Positions 49,741-58,668 of a DNA stretch of 64,000 nt are shown piece after piece. The translations under genes were made by a program, and so were the position numbers. The DNA comes from Phosphoribacter sp037045055 (lineage in GTDB: Bacteria; Actinomycetota; Actinomycetes; Actinomycetales; Dermatophilaceae): positions 310,001 to 374,000 of the forward strand of contig JBAOHJ010000003.1 of the NCBI GenBank assembly GCA_037045055.1. Direction: 5' to 3'. The notes beneath the pieces were generated by a model. The model saw only the letters and a list, made by a program, of their open reading frames with translations. It made no database searches and was not told the origin of the DNA. Each line of letters starts with the position of its first letter. Position 1 is the stretch's first letter.

Positions 49741-50872
49741 CGCTCCACCGCACCGTTGCCGGCCGGCCGACGAACCTGCCGTATGCCGCCGCCGCACGCG
49801 AGGCCTCGCGGCGCACCGTCGCCGACAGCGGCCCGAACCCGGTCACCTCGACGGTGACGCCGGATCGGCTGGTGACACGCCGCCAACTGCCCACGACCAC
49901 GGACCCGGCCACCACGGTGCCGCGGAACACCCCGTTGCCTCCGGGCACGACCAGCCGCTGCTGCTCGCGGGTGAGCTGGGCGGCCCGGTCCTTGTAGCCC
50001 AGCAACCACTCGTCGAACCCGGCCAGCAGCAGCGTCGGGGACCGCGGGCTCGGCTCGGGGGCATCGACGTGCACGAGGTATGCCGCGCCGGCCACCGGCT
50101 CGACGCGCACCCGTCCGTCGGTGAGGGACACCGCCTCGCGCACCACCCGCAGCGGCTGGTCGCACCAGCCGGCGAGATCACGCTCGGTGACCGGGCCGTG
50201 GCTGCGGACGTAGCGCTCGGCGAGCAGCACCAGCGCCTCCTCGCGGGCCGGCCGGCGCGCGTGCGGCACCCACGCGTCGAGCAGGACGAAGGTCGGCTCC
50301 ATGGCCCCGGACGCACTCACCCGGATCGGCCCCTGGCACAGCAACCCGAGCTGAGAGTGCCGCACGAGCAGGTGGTAGCACCGTTGACCGCCGGCGTCGA
50401 TGCCGTGGTGGGACAGCGCCAGTGCCGCCTCGGCTCGGGTCATCGACCCCGCCCCAGCGAGGTGCTCGGCCCAGATCTCCCCGGCCCGCCCGATCACGGC
50501 ATCGGTGAGGCCCTCGGCGGCCAGCACCCGCTGCGCGGCCCGCATCGCCGGCGCGGCCAGCAGGCGGCACATCCACCCGGCGTCCTCGGCGGCCACCCAG
50601 TGCAGCGTGCCGCGCATCGGCCAGGTGCGGGTGATCTCGTGCCGGTCGATGGCGGCGAGGACCTGCGACAACGCGCCGCCCGAGCGCACCCCCAGCGACC
50701 ACAGCCCGCCGGACAGCTCCTGGGCCTGCATCGCCCCGAGGGCGTGGACCACTCCCAGCGGCGACCGATCCGCCAGTGGCCGACTCAGCCCGAGCGCGGC
50801 GAGGCGGGCGGCGCCGACGCGGCGACGGTCGGCGAGGTTCACGGCATACCGGCTCGGGCGGGGCCGGACCAC
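49733..50872 (-). CDS. AlkZ-like (HTH_42) DNA glycosylase/winged-helix protein
   Basis: The 379-residue protein has three tandem winged-helix segments of the HTH_42 family. The motif MQAQELSGGLWSLGVR contains the Q-x-Q pair that is catalytic in AlkZ/YcaQ-type glycosylases, which remove bulky or cross-linked lesions. TWPMRGTLHWVAAEDAGWM, ITxRDLAGWC-like ERDLAGWCDQPL, LAGFDEWLLGYKDR and VVPGGNGVFRGTVVAG are further family blocks. It ends overlapping the pseudouridine synthase start and follows dnaE, with a 19-base gap. GTG at 50870-50872 was chosen; a later GTG at about residue 11 is possible. Confidence 0.88.
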   Translation of the reverse strand: MVRPRPSRYAVNLADRRRVGAARLAALGLSRPLADRSPLGVVHALGAMQAQELSGGLWSLGVRSGGALSQVLAAIDRHEITRTWPMRGTLHWVAAEDAGWMCRLLAAPAMRAAQRVLAAEGLTDAVIGRAGEIWAEHLAGAGSMTRAEAALALSHHGIDAGGQRCYHLLVRHSQLGLLCQGPIRVSASGAMEPTFVLLDAWVPHARRPAREEALVLLAERYVRSHGPVTERDLAGWCDQPLRVVREAVSLTDGRVRVEPVAGAAYLVHVDAPEPSPRSPTLLLAGFDEWLLGYKDRAAQLTREQQRLVVPGGNGVFRGTVVAGSVVVGSWRRVTSRSGVTVEVTGFGPLSATVRREASRAAAAYGRFVGRPATVRWSDG

Positions 50873-50891
50873 CGTGGCCGCGGGCGCGCGC

Positions 50892-53800
50892 TCAGGCGAG
50901 ACACTCCTTGCCGAGCAGGGCCTTGAGATCGCCGTAGAGCGCCGGGGAGGGGGTCACCCGGTAGGTGTCGTCCAGGCGCATGAGGACCGATCGCCCCGGC
51001 TGGGCGAGGCGCACGTGCACCTCGGTCACCCCCGGGTGCTGGCCCAGGACCGAGCGCAGCTTCTCGACCAGGCCGTTGTTGGCCTGGCGCAGGCTCAGCG
51101 ACAGGACCACCGGGCCGCGCGGACCGTCATGGACGTCCGGCAGCTGCAGGTCCTGCGCGTAGATCGTCACCGTGTCGTCGCGGCTGTTGACCCGCCCGCG
51201 GACCGCGACCACGGTGTCCGGGGCGAGCATCGTGCCCACGGCGGCGTAGGCCGAGGGGAAGAACAGGCACTCGACCGCGCCCTCGAGGTCCTCCACCGTG
51301 GCGATCGCCCACAGGTCGCCCTTCTTGGTCCGCTTGAGCGCCAGGCCGGTGACCAGGCCCGCCACGGTGACCGCGGAGCCGTCGGCACGCAGCTCGTCGC
51401 CCATGAGCGCGGCGATCGAGGTGTCGGCGTGCTTGGCCAGGACGTGCTCGATGCCGAACAGCGGATGATCCGAGACGTAGAGCCCGAGCATCTCGCGCTC
51501 GAAGGCCAACAGCGTGGACTTGTCCCACTCCCCGGTCGGCACCGGCGGCAGAGCCACGAGCGGGACGGCGTCGTCGGCCGCGCCGAACCCGCCGAAGAGC
51601 GAGTCCTGCCCGATGGCCTCCTGGCGCTTCTCCTCCACCAGGGCGTCCACGTAGACCTCGTGCACCTCCAGCAGCCCGCGTCGGGTCTGTCCGAGCGAGT
51701 CGAATGCGCCGGCCTTGACCAGCGACTCGATGGTGCGCTTGTTGAGCACGGTCGCCGGGCACTTGCGCAGGAAGTCCTCGAACGACCCGAACGCGCCGCG
51801 CTGCTGGCGCGCGGCGACGACCGCCTCGACGACGTTGCGCCCGACGTTGCGGATCGCCTCCAGCCCGAAGCGGATGTCCGCCCCGACCGCGGCGAACTGC
51901 CCCACGGAGGTGTTGACGTCGGGGGGCAGGACCTTGATCCCCATGTGCCGGCACTCGTTGAGGTAGAGCGCCGACTTGTCCTTGTCGTCACGGACGCTGG
52001 TGAGCAGGGCGGCCATGTACTCCGCGGGGTAGTTGGCCTTGAGGTAGGCCGTCCAGTAGGACACCAGGCCGTAGGCCTTGGCATGGGCCTTGTTGAAGCC
52101 GTAGTCGGAGAACGGGACCAGGGTGTCCCAGAGGGTCTTGATGGCCTGCTCGGAGTATCCCGCGGCGGCCATCCCGTCGTGGAACGGCACGAACTCCGCG
52201 TCGAGGACGGCCTTCTTCTTCTTGCCCATGGCCTTGCGCAGCAGGTCGGCCTTGCCCAGGGAGTACCCGGCCACCCGCTGGGCGATCTGCAGCACGTGCT
52301 CCTGGTAGACGATGAGCCCGTAGGTGGGGTCGAGGATGTCGGCCAGCGGCTCGGCCAGCTCCGGGTGGATCGGGGTGATCGGCTGGCGGCCGGTCTTGCG
52401 AAGCGCGTAGTTGGTGTGGCTGTTGGTGCCCATCGGTCCCGGGCGGTAGAGCGCGAGGGTGGCGGAGATGTCCTCGAACTGGTCGGGGCGCATGAGTCGC
52501 AGCAGGCTGCGGGTGCCGCCGCCGTCGAGCTGGAAGACCCCCAAGGTGTCGCCGCGGGCCAGCAGCGCGTACGCCGCCGGGTCGGTCGGGTCCTGGGACA
52601 GCGCCTCGAGGTCGACCTGCTCGCCGCGGTTGGCTGCGATGTTGGCGATGGCGTCGTCGAGGATGGTGAGGTTGCGCAGGCCGAGGAAGTCCATCTTCAC
52701 CAGGCCCAGGCGCTCGCACGAGGGGTAGTCGAACTGGGTGATGATCTGCCCGTCCTGCTCGCGGCGCATGATCGGGATGAGGTCGACGAGCGGCTCGCTG
52801 CTCATGATCACCCCGGCGGCGTGCACTCCCCACTGCCGCTTGAGCCCCTCCAGGCCAAGCGCCGTGGCGACGACCTCTCGGGCGACCGGATCGGCCTCGT
52901 GCAGCGCGCGGAACTCGGCGGCCTCGGCATACCGGCCGTGGCTCGGGTCGAAGATCCCGGCCAGCGGCACGTCCTTGCCCATGACCGCCGCGGGCATCGC
53001 CTTGGTGAGCTTCTCCCCCACGGCGAAGGGGTGCCCCATGACCCGCGCCGCGTCCTTGACCGCCTGCTTGGCCTTGATCGTGCCGTAGGTGACGATCTGG
53101 GCGACCCGGTCCTCGCCGTACTTGTCGGTGACGTAGCGGATCACCTCACCCCGGCGGCGCTCGTCGAAGTCGACGTCGAAGTCGGGCATCGAGGGGCGCT
53201 CGGGATTGAGGAACCGCTCAAAGATCAGCCCGTGGCGCACCGGGTCGAGGTCGGTGATCCGCATGGCGTAGGCGCACATCGAGCCCGCGCCGGACCCGCG
53301 CCCCGGGCCGACCCGGATGCCGTGGTCCTTGGCCCAGTTGATGAAGTCCGCGACGACGAGGAAGTACCCGGCATACCCCTTGCCGAGGATGACGTCCGTC
53401 TCGTACGCCGCCTGCGACCGGGCGTAGTCCGGGATGCCCTGCGGGTAGCGCCCGCGCAGGCCCCGCTCGACCTCCTTGACGAACCAGCTCGTCTCGCTCT
53501 CCCCGGGCGGGCACGGGAAGCGGGGCATGTAGCGGCCCTCGTCCTCGGTGAACGTCACCTCGCACTGCTCGGCGACGGCCAGGGTGTTGTCGCACGCCTG
53601 CGGCAGCTCCCGGAACAGCTCGCGCATCTGCTCGGGGGTCTTGAGGTAGAACTGGTCGGCGTCGAACTTGAACCGCCCGGGATCGGCCAGGGTGGAGCCG
53701 GACTGCACGCACAGCAGCGCCGCGTGGGCGGTGGCGTCCTGGGCGCGGGTGTAGTGCAGGTCGTTGGTGGCCAGCAGCGGCAGCCCGAGGTCGTCGGCCA

Positions 53801-54437
53801 GGCGCAGCAGCTCCCGTTGGGTCTGCCGCTCGATGGGGATGCCGTGGTCCATGACCTCGACGTAGAAGTTGCCGGGGCCGAGGATGTCGCGGAACTCGGC
53901 GGCGGCCACGCGGGCCAGGTCGTACTGCCCCATCCGCAGCCTGGTCTGCACCTCGCCGCCGACGCATCCGGTCGTGCCGATGAGCCCGTCGGCATAGGTC
54001 GTCAACAGCTCACGGTCGATGCGCGGCTTGAAGTAGTGGCCCTCCAGCGAGGCCAGCGAGCTCATCCGGAACAGGTTGTGCATCCCGCCGGTGGTGCGCG
54101 CCAGCAGGGTCATGTGGGTGTAGGCCCCGGAGCCGCCGACGTCGTCGCGGGAGTTGCCGTCGCCGAAGCGCACCCGGGTCTTGTCGGCGCGGTGGGTGCC
54201 GGGGGTGAGGTAGGCCTCGACGCCGATGATCGGTGTGATGCCGTGTTTGGCCGCCTTCGACCAGAACTCGAACGCCCCGAAGACATAGCCGTGGTCGGTG
54301 GTGGCGATGGCCGGCATCCCCATGGCCGCCGCCTGCCCGAGCAGCTCGTCGATCCGCGCCGCCCCGTCGAGCATGGAGTACTCGGTGTGGCAGTGCAGGT
54401 GGGCGAACGAGCGGCCGGAGGCGGGGTCGGGGGACAT
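50892..54437 (-). CDS. dnaE: DNA polymerase III alpha subunit (DnaE1)
   Basis: The replicative polymerase, 1,181 residues. Order: PHP domain (FAHLHCHTEYSMLDGAARI, with metal-binding His and Asp), palm with catalytic aspartates at D419 and D421 in MPDFDVDFDERRR, then fingers and thumb (VGPGRGSGAGS, QFDYPSCERLGLVKMDFLGLRNLT), QEHVLQIAQRVAGYSLGKADLLRKAMGKKK, a helix-hairpin-helix and a C-terminal OB domain (VTVAGLVTGLALKRTKKGDLWAIATVEDLEG). The PHP residues look intact, as in actinobacterial DnaE1 with intrinsic proofreading. The ATG is eight bases from TAGACT (54446-54451). Confidence 0.98.
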   Translation of the reverse strand: MSPDPASGRSFAHLHCHTEYSMLDGAARIDELLGQAAAMGMPAIATTDHGYVFGAFEFWSKAAKHGITPIIGVEAYLTPGTHRADKTRVRFGDGNSRDDVGGSGAYTHMTLLARTTGGMHNLFRMSSLASLEGHYFKPRIDRELLTTYADGLIGTTGCVGGEVQTRLRMGQYDLARVAAAEFRDILGPGNFYVEVMDHGIPIERQTQRELLRLADDLGLPLLATNDLHYTRAQDATAHAALLCVQSGSTLADPGRFKFDADQFYLKTPEQMRELFRELPQACDNTLAVAEQCEVTFTEDEGRYMPRFPCPPGESETSWFVKEVERGLRGRYPQGIPDYARSQAAYETDVILGKGYAGYFLVVADFINWAKDHGIRVGPGRGSGAGSMCAYAMRITDLDPVRHGLIFERFLNPERPSMPDFDVDFDERRRGEVIRYVTDKYGEDRVAQIVTYGTIKAKQAVKDAARVMGHPFAVGEKLTKAMPAAVMGKDVPLAGIFDPSHGRYAEAAEFRALHEADPVAREVVATALGLEGLKRQWGVHAAGVIMSSEPLVDLIPIMRREQDGQIITQFDYPSCERLGLVKMDFLGLRNLTILDDAIANIAANRGEQVDLEALSQDPTDPAAYALLARGDTLGVFQLDGGGTRSLLRLMRPDQFEDISATLALYRPGPMGTNSHTNYALRKTGRQPITPIHPELAEPLADILDPTYGLIVYQEHVLQIAQRVAGYSLGKADLLRKAMGKKKKAVLDAEFVPFHDGMAAAGYSEQAIKTLWDTLVPFSDYGFNKAHAKAYGLVSYWTAYLKANYPAEYMAALLTSVRDDKDKSALYLNECRHMGIKVLPPDVNTSVGQFAAVGADIRFGLEAIRNVGRNVVEAVVAARQQRGAFGSFEDFLRKCPATVLNKRTIESLVKAGAFDSLGQTRRGLLEVHEVYVDALVEEKRQEAIGQDSLFGGFGAADDAVPLVALPPVPTGEWDKSTLLAFEREMLGLYVSDHPLFGIEHVLAKHADTSIAALMGDELRADGSAVTVAGLVTGLALKRTKKGDLWAIATVEDLEGAVECLFFPSAYAAVGTMLAPDTVVAVRGRVNSRDDTVTIYAQDLQLPDVHDGPRGPVVLSLSLRQANNGLVEKLRSVLGQHPGVTEVHVRLAQPGRSVLMRLDDTYRVTPSPALYGDLKALLGKECLA

Positions 54438-54445
54438 CGCCTCGG

Positions 54446-54451
54446 AGTCTA
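54446..54451 (-). promoter_or_regulatory. Candidate -10 box, dnaE
   Basis: TAGACT on the minus strand, the same hexamer as before hisD, here eight bases from the ATG. Confidence 0.5.
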
Positions 54452-54639
54452 GGCGCCGAGGGGACCGGCCCTGTCGTGCCCGGTGCCGTGTCGGGCAGGG
54501 TGTCGCAGCGGCCGGCGGGTCGAGTACGTATGCCGCGTGGCCGGTGGTCGTGCCGAGGCTGGTGGGGCCGCTGTGGTGGACGCAGCGGGGGCCGCCGCCA
54601 GGGGCGGGCGGCCGGCCGCGCGCCGCGCGACTGCGTGCG

Positions 54640-55578
54640 CTATGACGAGGCGGCCAGCCGGTCCAGGGCGCGGGCCAGGTCCGGCGGGTAGTCGCTGGAG
54701 AAGCTCACCCACTGCCCCGTCCCGGGGTGGTCGAACCCCAGGCCCACCGCGTGCAGCCACTGTCGGGCCAACCCCAGTCGAGCGGCCAGGCGCGGGTCCG
54801 CGCCGTAGAGGGGGTCGCCGCAGCACGGGTGGTGGATGGCCGCCAGGTGCACCCGGATCTGGTGGGTACGACCGGTCTGCAGCCCCACGGTGAGCAGGGC
54901 CGCCGCCCGGAAGGCCTCCAGCACCTCGTAGTGGGTCACCGCCGGCTTGCCCGAGGCCATCACCGCGAACTTGAACTCGGCGCCCGGCCGTCGCCCGATC
55001 GGTGCGTCGATGGTGCCCACCATCGGGTCGGGCAGCCCCTGGACGAGCGCGTGGTAGGTCTTGTCGACCGCCCGGGTCTTGAACGCCCGCTTGAGCCGGC
55101 TGTAGGCGTGCTCGCTCTTGGCCACGACCATCAGCCCCGACGTGCCGACGTCGAGGCGGCTGACGATCCCCTGGCGTTCGCTGGCCCCGGACGTGGCGAT
55201 CCGGTAGCCGGCGGCGGCCAGCCCGGCCAGGACGTTCGGCCCGGACCATCCCACGCTCGGGTGCGCGGCCACCCCCACGGGCTTGTCGACGACCACGAGG
55301 TCATCGTCGTCGTGGACGATCCTCAGCCCGGGCACCGGCTCGGCCACCACGGCCACGCCTGGGGGGTTCGGCCCGGCCGGCAGGGCGACCTCCAACAGGG
55401 CGCCGGCGACCACTCGGTCGGACTTGCCCACCGGGCGCCGGTCGTGCACGACCGCGCCGGCCGCGGCGAGCTCGGCGGCCTTGGTCCGCGACAGGCCGAA
55501 CAGCCGCGCCAGGGCGGCGTCCACCCGTTCGCCGGCCAGCCCCTCGGGCACCAGCACACAGCGCGACTCGCCGCTCAC
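54640..55578 (-). CDS. RluD-type 23S rRNA pseudouridine synthase
   Basis: An RluA/RluD-family enzyme with an N-terminal S4 RNA-binding domain (RVDALARLFGLSRTKAAELAAAGAVVHDRRPVGKSD region). The catalytic domain has VVVDKPVGVAAHPSVGW, VSRLDVGTSGLMVVAKS (Asp nucleophile; the usual HRLD is SRLD) and LQTGRTHQIRVHLAAIHHPCCGDPLYG. At 312 residues the length is normal. It overlaps lspA by four bases, the standard lspA-rluD pair. Confidence 0.93.
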   Translation of the reverse strand: MSGESRCVLVPEGLAGERVDAALARLFGLSRTKAAELAAAGAVVHDRRPVGKSDRVVAGALLEVALPAGPNPPGVAVVAEPVPGLRIVHDDDDLVVVDKPVGVAAHPSVGWSGPNVLAGLAAAGYRIATSGASERQGIVSRLDVGTSGLMVVAKSEHAYSRLKRAFKTRAVDKTYHALVQGLPDPMVGTIDAPIGRRPGAEFKFAVMASGKPAVTHYEVLEAFRAAALLTVGLQTGRTHQIRVHLAAIHHPCCGDPLYGADPRLAARLGLARQWLHAVGLGFDHPGTGQWVSFSSDYPPDLARALDRLAASS

Positions 55579-56162
55579 GACGACGACCCGGTATGCCGCG
55601 CGGCCGGCCCCTCGCGCCGGCCGTCGACACCGATCCCGCGCAGGGCCTGCCCGGCGATCAGGCCGGCGGCCACGACGATAGCGATGTCGGCGACGTTGCC
55701 GACGAACCAGCCGTTGTAGTCGATGAAGTCGACCACGTGGCCCCGGCCGAGACCCGGGGCCCGGGCCAGCCGGTCGGTGAGGTTGCCCAGGGCCCCGCCG
55801 AGGATGAGGCCGAAGGCCCAGGCCCACCCCTGCGAGCCGAGCCGTCGGCTGGTGCGCACGACGACGACCAGGACGATCGCCGCCAGGACCGACAGCACCC
55901 AGGTGTTGCCGGTGCCGATGGAGAACGCCGCACCGGGGTTGCGGACGAGGACCAGCCGCAGCAGGCTCCCGACCAGCTCGCGGGGAGGGGCCTCGGTCAG
56001 GGCCGCCACGGCCCAGGCCTTGCTGGCCTGGTCCGCGGCATACACGACCAGCGCGACGACGGCGACGAGCACGAAGAGCCGACCCGGCGGGCGGCCCGGG
56101 TCGGCGGACGGGGCTGGCCCCGCGCTCAGCCGCGCTCCGCCTTCTCCTTGCAGGACCGGCAC
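55575..56162 (-). CDS. lspA: Lipoprotein signal peptidase II
   Basis: Cleaves lipid-modified prolipoproteins in the membrane. Four membrane segments are seen (about residues 29-45, 85-103, 113-128, 158-175). Conserved blocks are VRNPGAAFSIGTG, the first catalytic Asp in GGALGNLTDRL and the second in VVDFIDYNGWFVGNVADIAI. At 195 residues the length is normal. The GTG lies 37 bases inside the upstream DksA-like gene; no closer start exists in frame before the first membrane segment. Confidence 0.95.
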   Translation of the reverse strand: MPVLQGEGGARLSAGPAPSADPGRPPGRLFVLVAVVALVVYAADQASKAWAVAALTEAPPRELVGSLLRLVLVRNPGAAFSIGTGNTWVLSVLAAIVLVVVVRTSRRLGSQGWAWAFGLILGGALGNLTDRLARAPGLGRGHVVDFIDYNGWFVGNVADIAIVVAAGLIAGQALRGIGVDGRREGPAARHTGSSS

Positions 56163-57118
56163 AGAGTCGCCCGGGGAGCGGCCTGCAGCCGGAACTTGCC
56201 GATGGCCTCACCGCAGGACTCGCAGATCCCGTAGCTGCCGTCGTCGAGGCGCTCGAGGGCATGACGGTTCTGGGCCAGCTTGTCGCGGGAGAGGTTGGCC
56301 AGCTGGATCTCCTGCTCCCGCTCGTAGGTCTTGGCCCCGGCGTCGGCCTGGTCGTCACCCGACCCGTCGCCGCCGTCCCAGATCAGTCCCTGCAGGTCCT
56401 CCTCGGCGACCTTGATGTCGGTGAGCGCGCGCTGGATGTCCCGCTCGATCTCGCGGCGGATCTCGGCGACCTCGTGCGCCGACCAGGGATCCTCGTCCGG
56501 CCGGACCGGCAGCGCGCCGCCGGGCGCAGGGCGCGCTGCAGCGCGCGTGGCGGGCCTCGGGGTGGCGGCGCGAGGCGGGGACGCCGCGGCCTTGGTGGAC
56601 GTGGCGGCGTTGGCCCGGCCGGGGACCGCAGCCTTCGTCGGGCTGCTCCGGCGCGGCGTTGCCGCCGCGGGCCTGGCGGCCTTGGTGGACGCGGCCTTCG
56701 GCGCGGCCGCGCCCGGAGCCTTGCCGGGCGCGGCGGCCTTGGCCGGGGTCGGTGCCGTCGTCGGAGTCCGCGTTGTCGACCTCGCCGGGGCCGGCGCCGC
56801 GGCCGACCTGGCCCGGCGCGGAGCGGGTGTCGCGGGTGTCGCCGCCTTGGCCGCCTTGGCTGCCCTGACCGAGCCGGACGTGGCCGGGACCGACGCCGCG
56901 GTCTTCCTCGACCGCCCCGACGCGGGCCGGGCCGCGGCCGGGACGCGGTCGGCCCGGTCCGGTGGCGGGGCCGTCGCCCGCGGGGCAGCGGCGGGCGCGG
57001 CCTTGGTCGACTTGGCGGACGCGCTCGCGGTGCGCCCAGAGCTGTCGGACCCCGACTGGGCGGCCGACCGGCGCGCCGCCGGCACGCCGGGCCCCGCAGC
57101 TGCCCTGGTCGACGCCAT
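56126..57118 (-). CDS. DksA/TraR zinc-finger protein with a long Ala/Lys/Pro-rich N-terminus
   Basis: The C-terminal 120 residues are DksA/TraR-like: a coiled coil (WSAHEVAEIRREIERDIQRAL to LSRDKLAQNRHALERLDDGSYG) and a C4 zinc finger CESCGEAIG...CRSCKEK. It precedes lspA as in many actinobacteria. The first 200 residues are low-complexity Ala/Lys/Pro/Thr/Arg, with motifs such as AAKAAKAATPATPAPRRA resembling histone H1 or HU tails. At 330 residues it is more than twice the family's usual length. The ATG at 57116-57118 has GGGAGG upstream. Effects on RNA polymerase or DNA are inferred. Confidence 0.85.
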   Translation of the reverse strand: MASTRAAAGPGVPAARRSAAQSGSDSSGRTASASAKSTKAAPAAAPRATAPPPDRADRVPAAARPASGRSRKTAASVPATSGSVRAAKAAKAATPATPAPRRARSAAAPAPARSTTRTPTTAPTPAKAAAPGKAPGAAAPKAASTKAARPAAATPRRSSPTKAAVPGRANAATSTKAAASPPRAATPRPATRAAARPAPGGALPVRPDEDPWSAHEVAEIRREIERDIQRALTDIKVAEEDLQGLIWDGGDGSGDDQADAGAKTYEREQEIQLANLSRDKLAQNRHALERLDDGSYGICESCGEAIGKFRLQAAPRATLCRSCKEKAERG

Positions 57119-57282
57119 CGCTGCCTCCCGCGGTCGGTGTCGCTGGTCGGTCCGAGCCGACGCCCGAGGATAGGGCACCGGCACCGATGAGACGAATCGG
57201 GACACCCCGACGCGCCGCCACGACCTCGCGAACGTGACCGACGGCATACCCGGGTCTTGCGGATCGGGACCCCAGGGCCGGG

Positions 57283-58206
57283 TCAGACCTCGGGGCCGCC
57301 CCCGTCCTGCCCGGCCGCCGGCTGCTCCGGCAGGTCCGCACCGGTCTGGTCGAGCTCGGCGAGCTTGCCCTCGAAGTAGCTGCGCAGCTCGCTGCGGTAG
57401 GTGCGCTCGTATCCGCGCAGGGCATCCAGCTTGGCTTCGAGGGTGTGCTGCTGGTCCACCAGCCCGGCCAGCAGCGCGTCCTTGGCGCTCTGTGCCTCGG
57501 CGATCATGCCCGTGGACCGCTCGCGGGCCTCGGTGAGCAGCTCGTCGTGGCGGGTCTGCGCGCTCGACAGCAGCTCGTCGTGGCGGGTCTGCGCGCTCGA
57601 CAGCAGCTCGTCGTGGCGGGTCTGCGCAGTGCCCACCAGCTCGTCGTGACGCGCCTGACCCGCGTCGACCAGCTCGTCGTGACGGGCCTGACCCTTGGCC
57701 ACGTGCTCGTCGTGCACCCGCTGGGCCAGCTCGATGAGCCCGGCGGCGCCCAGCCCGCCCGCAGCGGCGACGACCGGCGCGCCGGCGCCGGCCCCGAGCC
57801 CAGCGTCGTCGGACGCGGCGGCGGGCGCGTCGGCCTGGTCGCGAGCCGCCGAGATCCGGGAGGTGACCTCGTCCAACTGCGCCTGGGCCTGCTCGATCTC
57901 ACCGCGCAACTGCGCGAGCCGCGCCGCCGCCTGCTCGTGGGCGGTGTCCGCGTCGTCGTCGCCGACACCGGCGTCGCCGGACCGGTCGTCGGCCGGCCCG
58001 GCCCCGGACTGGTCGGCAGGCGGCATACCCCGCCCGGCTCGGCAGTCGTCCAGCTGCTGCTTGTAGTCGTCGCGCTGGGCGATGAGGGCACGCAGCTCGA
58101 CGACGATCTCGTCGAGGAAGTCATCGACGTCGCGCTCGTCGTAGCCCTTGCGGAACTGCGTCATCTGGAACTGCTTGTTGAGCACCTGCTCCGGCGTCAA
58201 CGCCAT
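57283..58206 (-). CDS. DivIVA/Wag31-family polar growth protein with 11-residue repeats
   Basis: Directs polar growth and septum placement. The N-terminal membrane-binding domain MALTPEQVLNKQFQMTQFRKGYDERDVDDFLDEIVVELRAL (residues 1-41) is canonical. A Gly/Ala/Asp-rich linker (about 60-160) is followed by five repeats of the type AQTRHDELLSS at about residues 171-226 and a C-terminal coiled coil. Such repeats extend the coiled coil and have an 11-residue (hendecad) period. At 307 residues it is somewhat longer than usual. Transcription is co-directional with yggT and sepF. Confidence 0.94.
   Translation of the reverse strand: MALTPEQVLNKQFQMTQFRKGYDERDVDDFLDEIVVELRALIAQRDDYKQQLDDCRAGRGMPPADQSGAGPADDRSGDAGVGDDDADTAHEQAAARLAQLRGEIEQAQAQLDEVTSRISAARDQADAPAAASDDAGLGAGAGAPVVAAAGGLGAAGLIELAQRVHDEHVAKGQARHDELVDAGQARHDELVGTAQTRHDELLSSAQTRHDELLSSAQTRHDELLTEARERSTGMIAEAQSAKDALLAGLVDQQHTLEAKLDALRGYERTYRSELRSYFEGKLAELDQTGADLPEQPAAGQDGGGPEV
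57540..57690. repeat. 33-base tandem repeat in divIVA
   Basis: Several copies of a 33-base unit containing CAGCTCGTCGTGGCGGGTCT encode the (A/G)Q(T/A)RHDEL(L/V) hendecads. The two central copies are identical, so copy number could change by recombination. Confidence 0.85.
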
Positions 58207-58340
58207 GGGTCACCTTCGCTTCGACGGGACTGCTGCCGCAGCAACGGTACCCAACGCCCGGGCCCCGGCCGAATCGCCGCGAGGCCCCGCAGCCCACTGG
58301 GGGTGCGGGTCGTCCCGGCGCGCCGCGCACCCGTCGTCGC

Positions 58341-58622
58341 TCAGCCGGGCACGACACCCATGAGCATCGAGGTGAGCAGAAAGAGCACGAGGAAGGCCAG
58401 GTCGATCCGGATGCCCCCGAGGTTGAGGCTCGGGATGATCCGGCGCAGCAGCTTCAGCGGCGGGTCGGTCACGGTGTAGACCGCCTCGGCCAGCACGAGC
58501 ACCACTCCCTTGGGCCGCCAGCCCCGGGCCAGGACCTGGACCCAGTCGACGACCAGCCGCCCAATGAGGGCGACGAAGAAGAGGAACAGCAGCAGGGACA
58601 CGACCTGCCAGACCACACGCAT
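58341..58622 (-). CDS. YggT-family membrane protein
   Basis: A 93-residue protein with two membrane segments (VVWQVVSLLLFLFFVALIGRLVV and IDLAFLVLFLLTSMLMGVV) around an LARGWRPKGVVLVLAEAVYTVTDPPLKLLRRIIPSLNLGGIR loop, the YggT signature. The internal ATG (58622) was chosen over an upstream in-frame GTG because family members start MxxVxxxV. It lies between sepF and divIVA as in most actinobacteria and is thought to help division or osmotic adaptation. Confidence 0.92.
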   Translation of the reverse strand: MRVVWQVVSLLLFLFFVALIGRLVVDWVQVLARGWRPKGVVLVLAEAVYTVTDPPLKLLRRIIPSLNLGGIRIDLAFLVLFLLTSMLMGVVPG

Positions 58623-58668
58623 GGGGTCAGTGTCGCCCACGAAGATGTGAGCCGCGGCCCACCGGCGC

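Noticed and set aside
50400..54452. A very long plus-strand open frame opposite dnaE
   Set aside because: The composition (Asp/Val/Leu/Gly/His/Arg/Glu in irregular order, no domain) is the mirror of the dnaE codon pattern, and dnaE is unambiguous.
57540..57690. Tandem repeats as a CRISPR array
   Set aside because: The repeats are in frame within divIVA, have no unique spacers and have a period of 33 with no spacer region.
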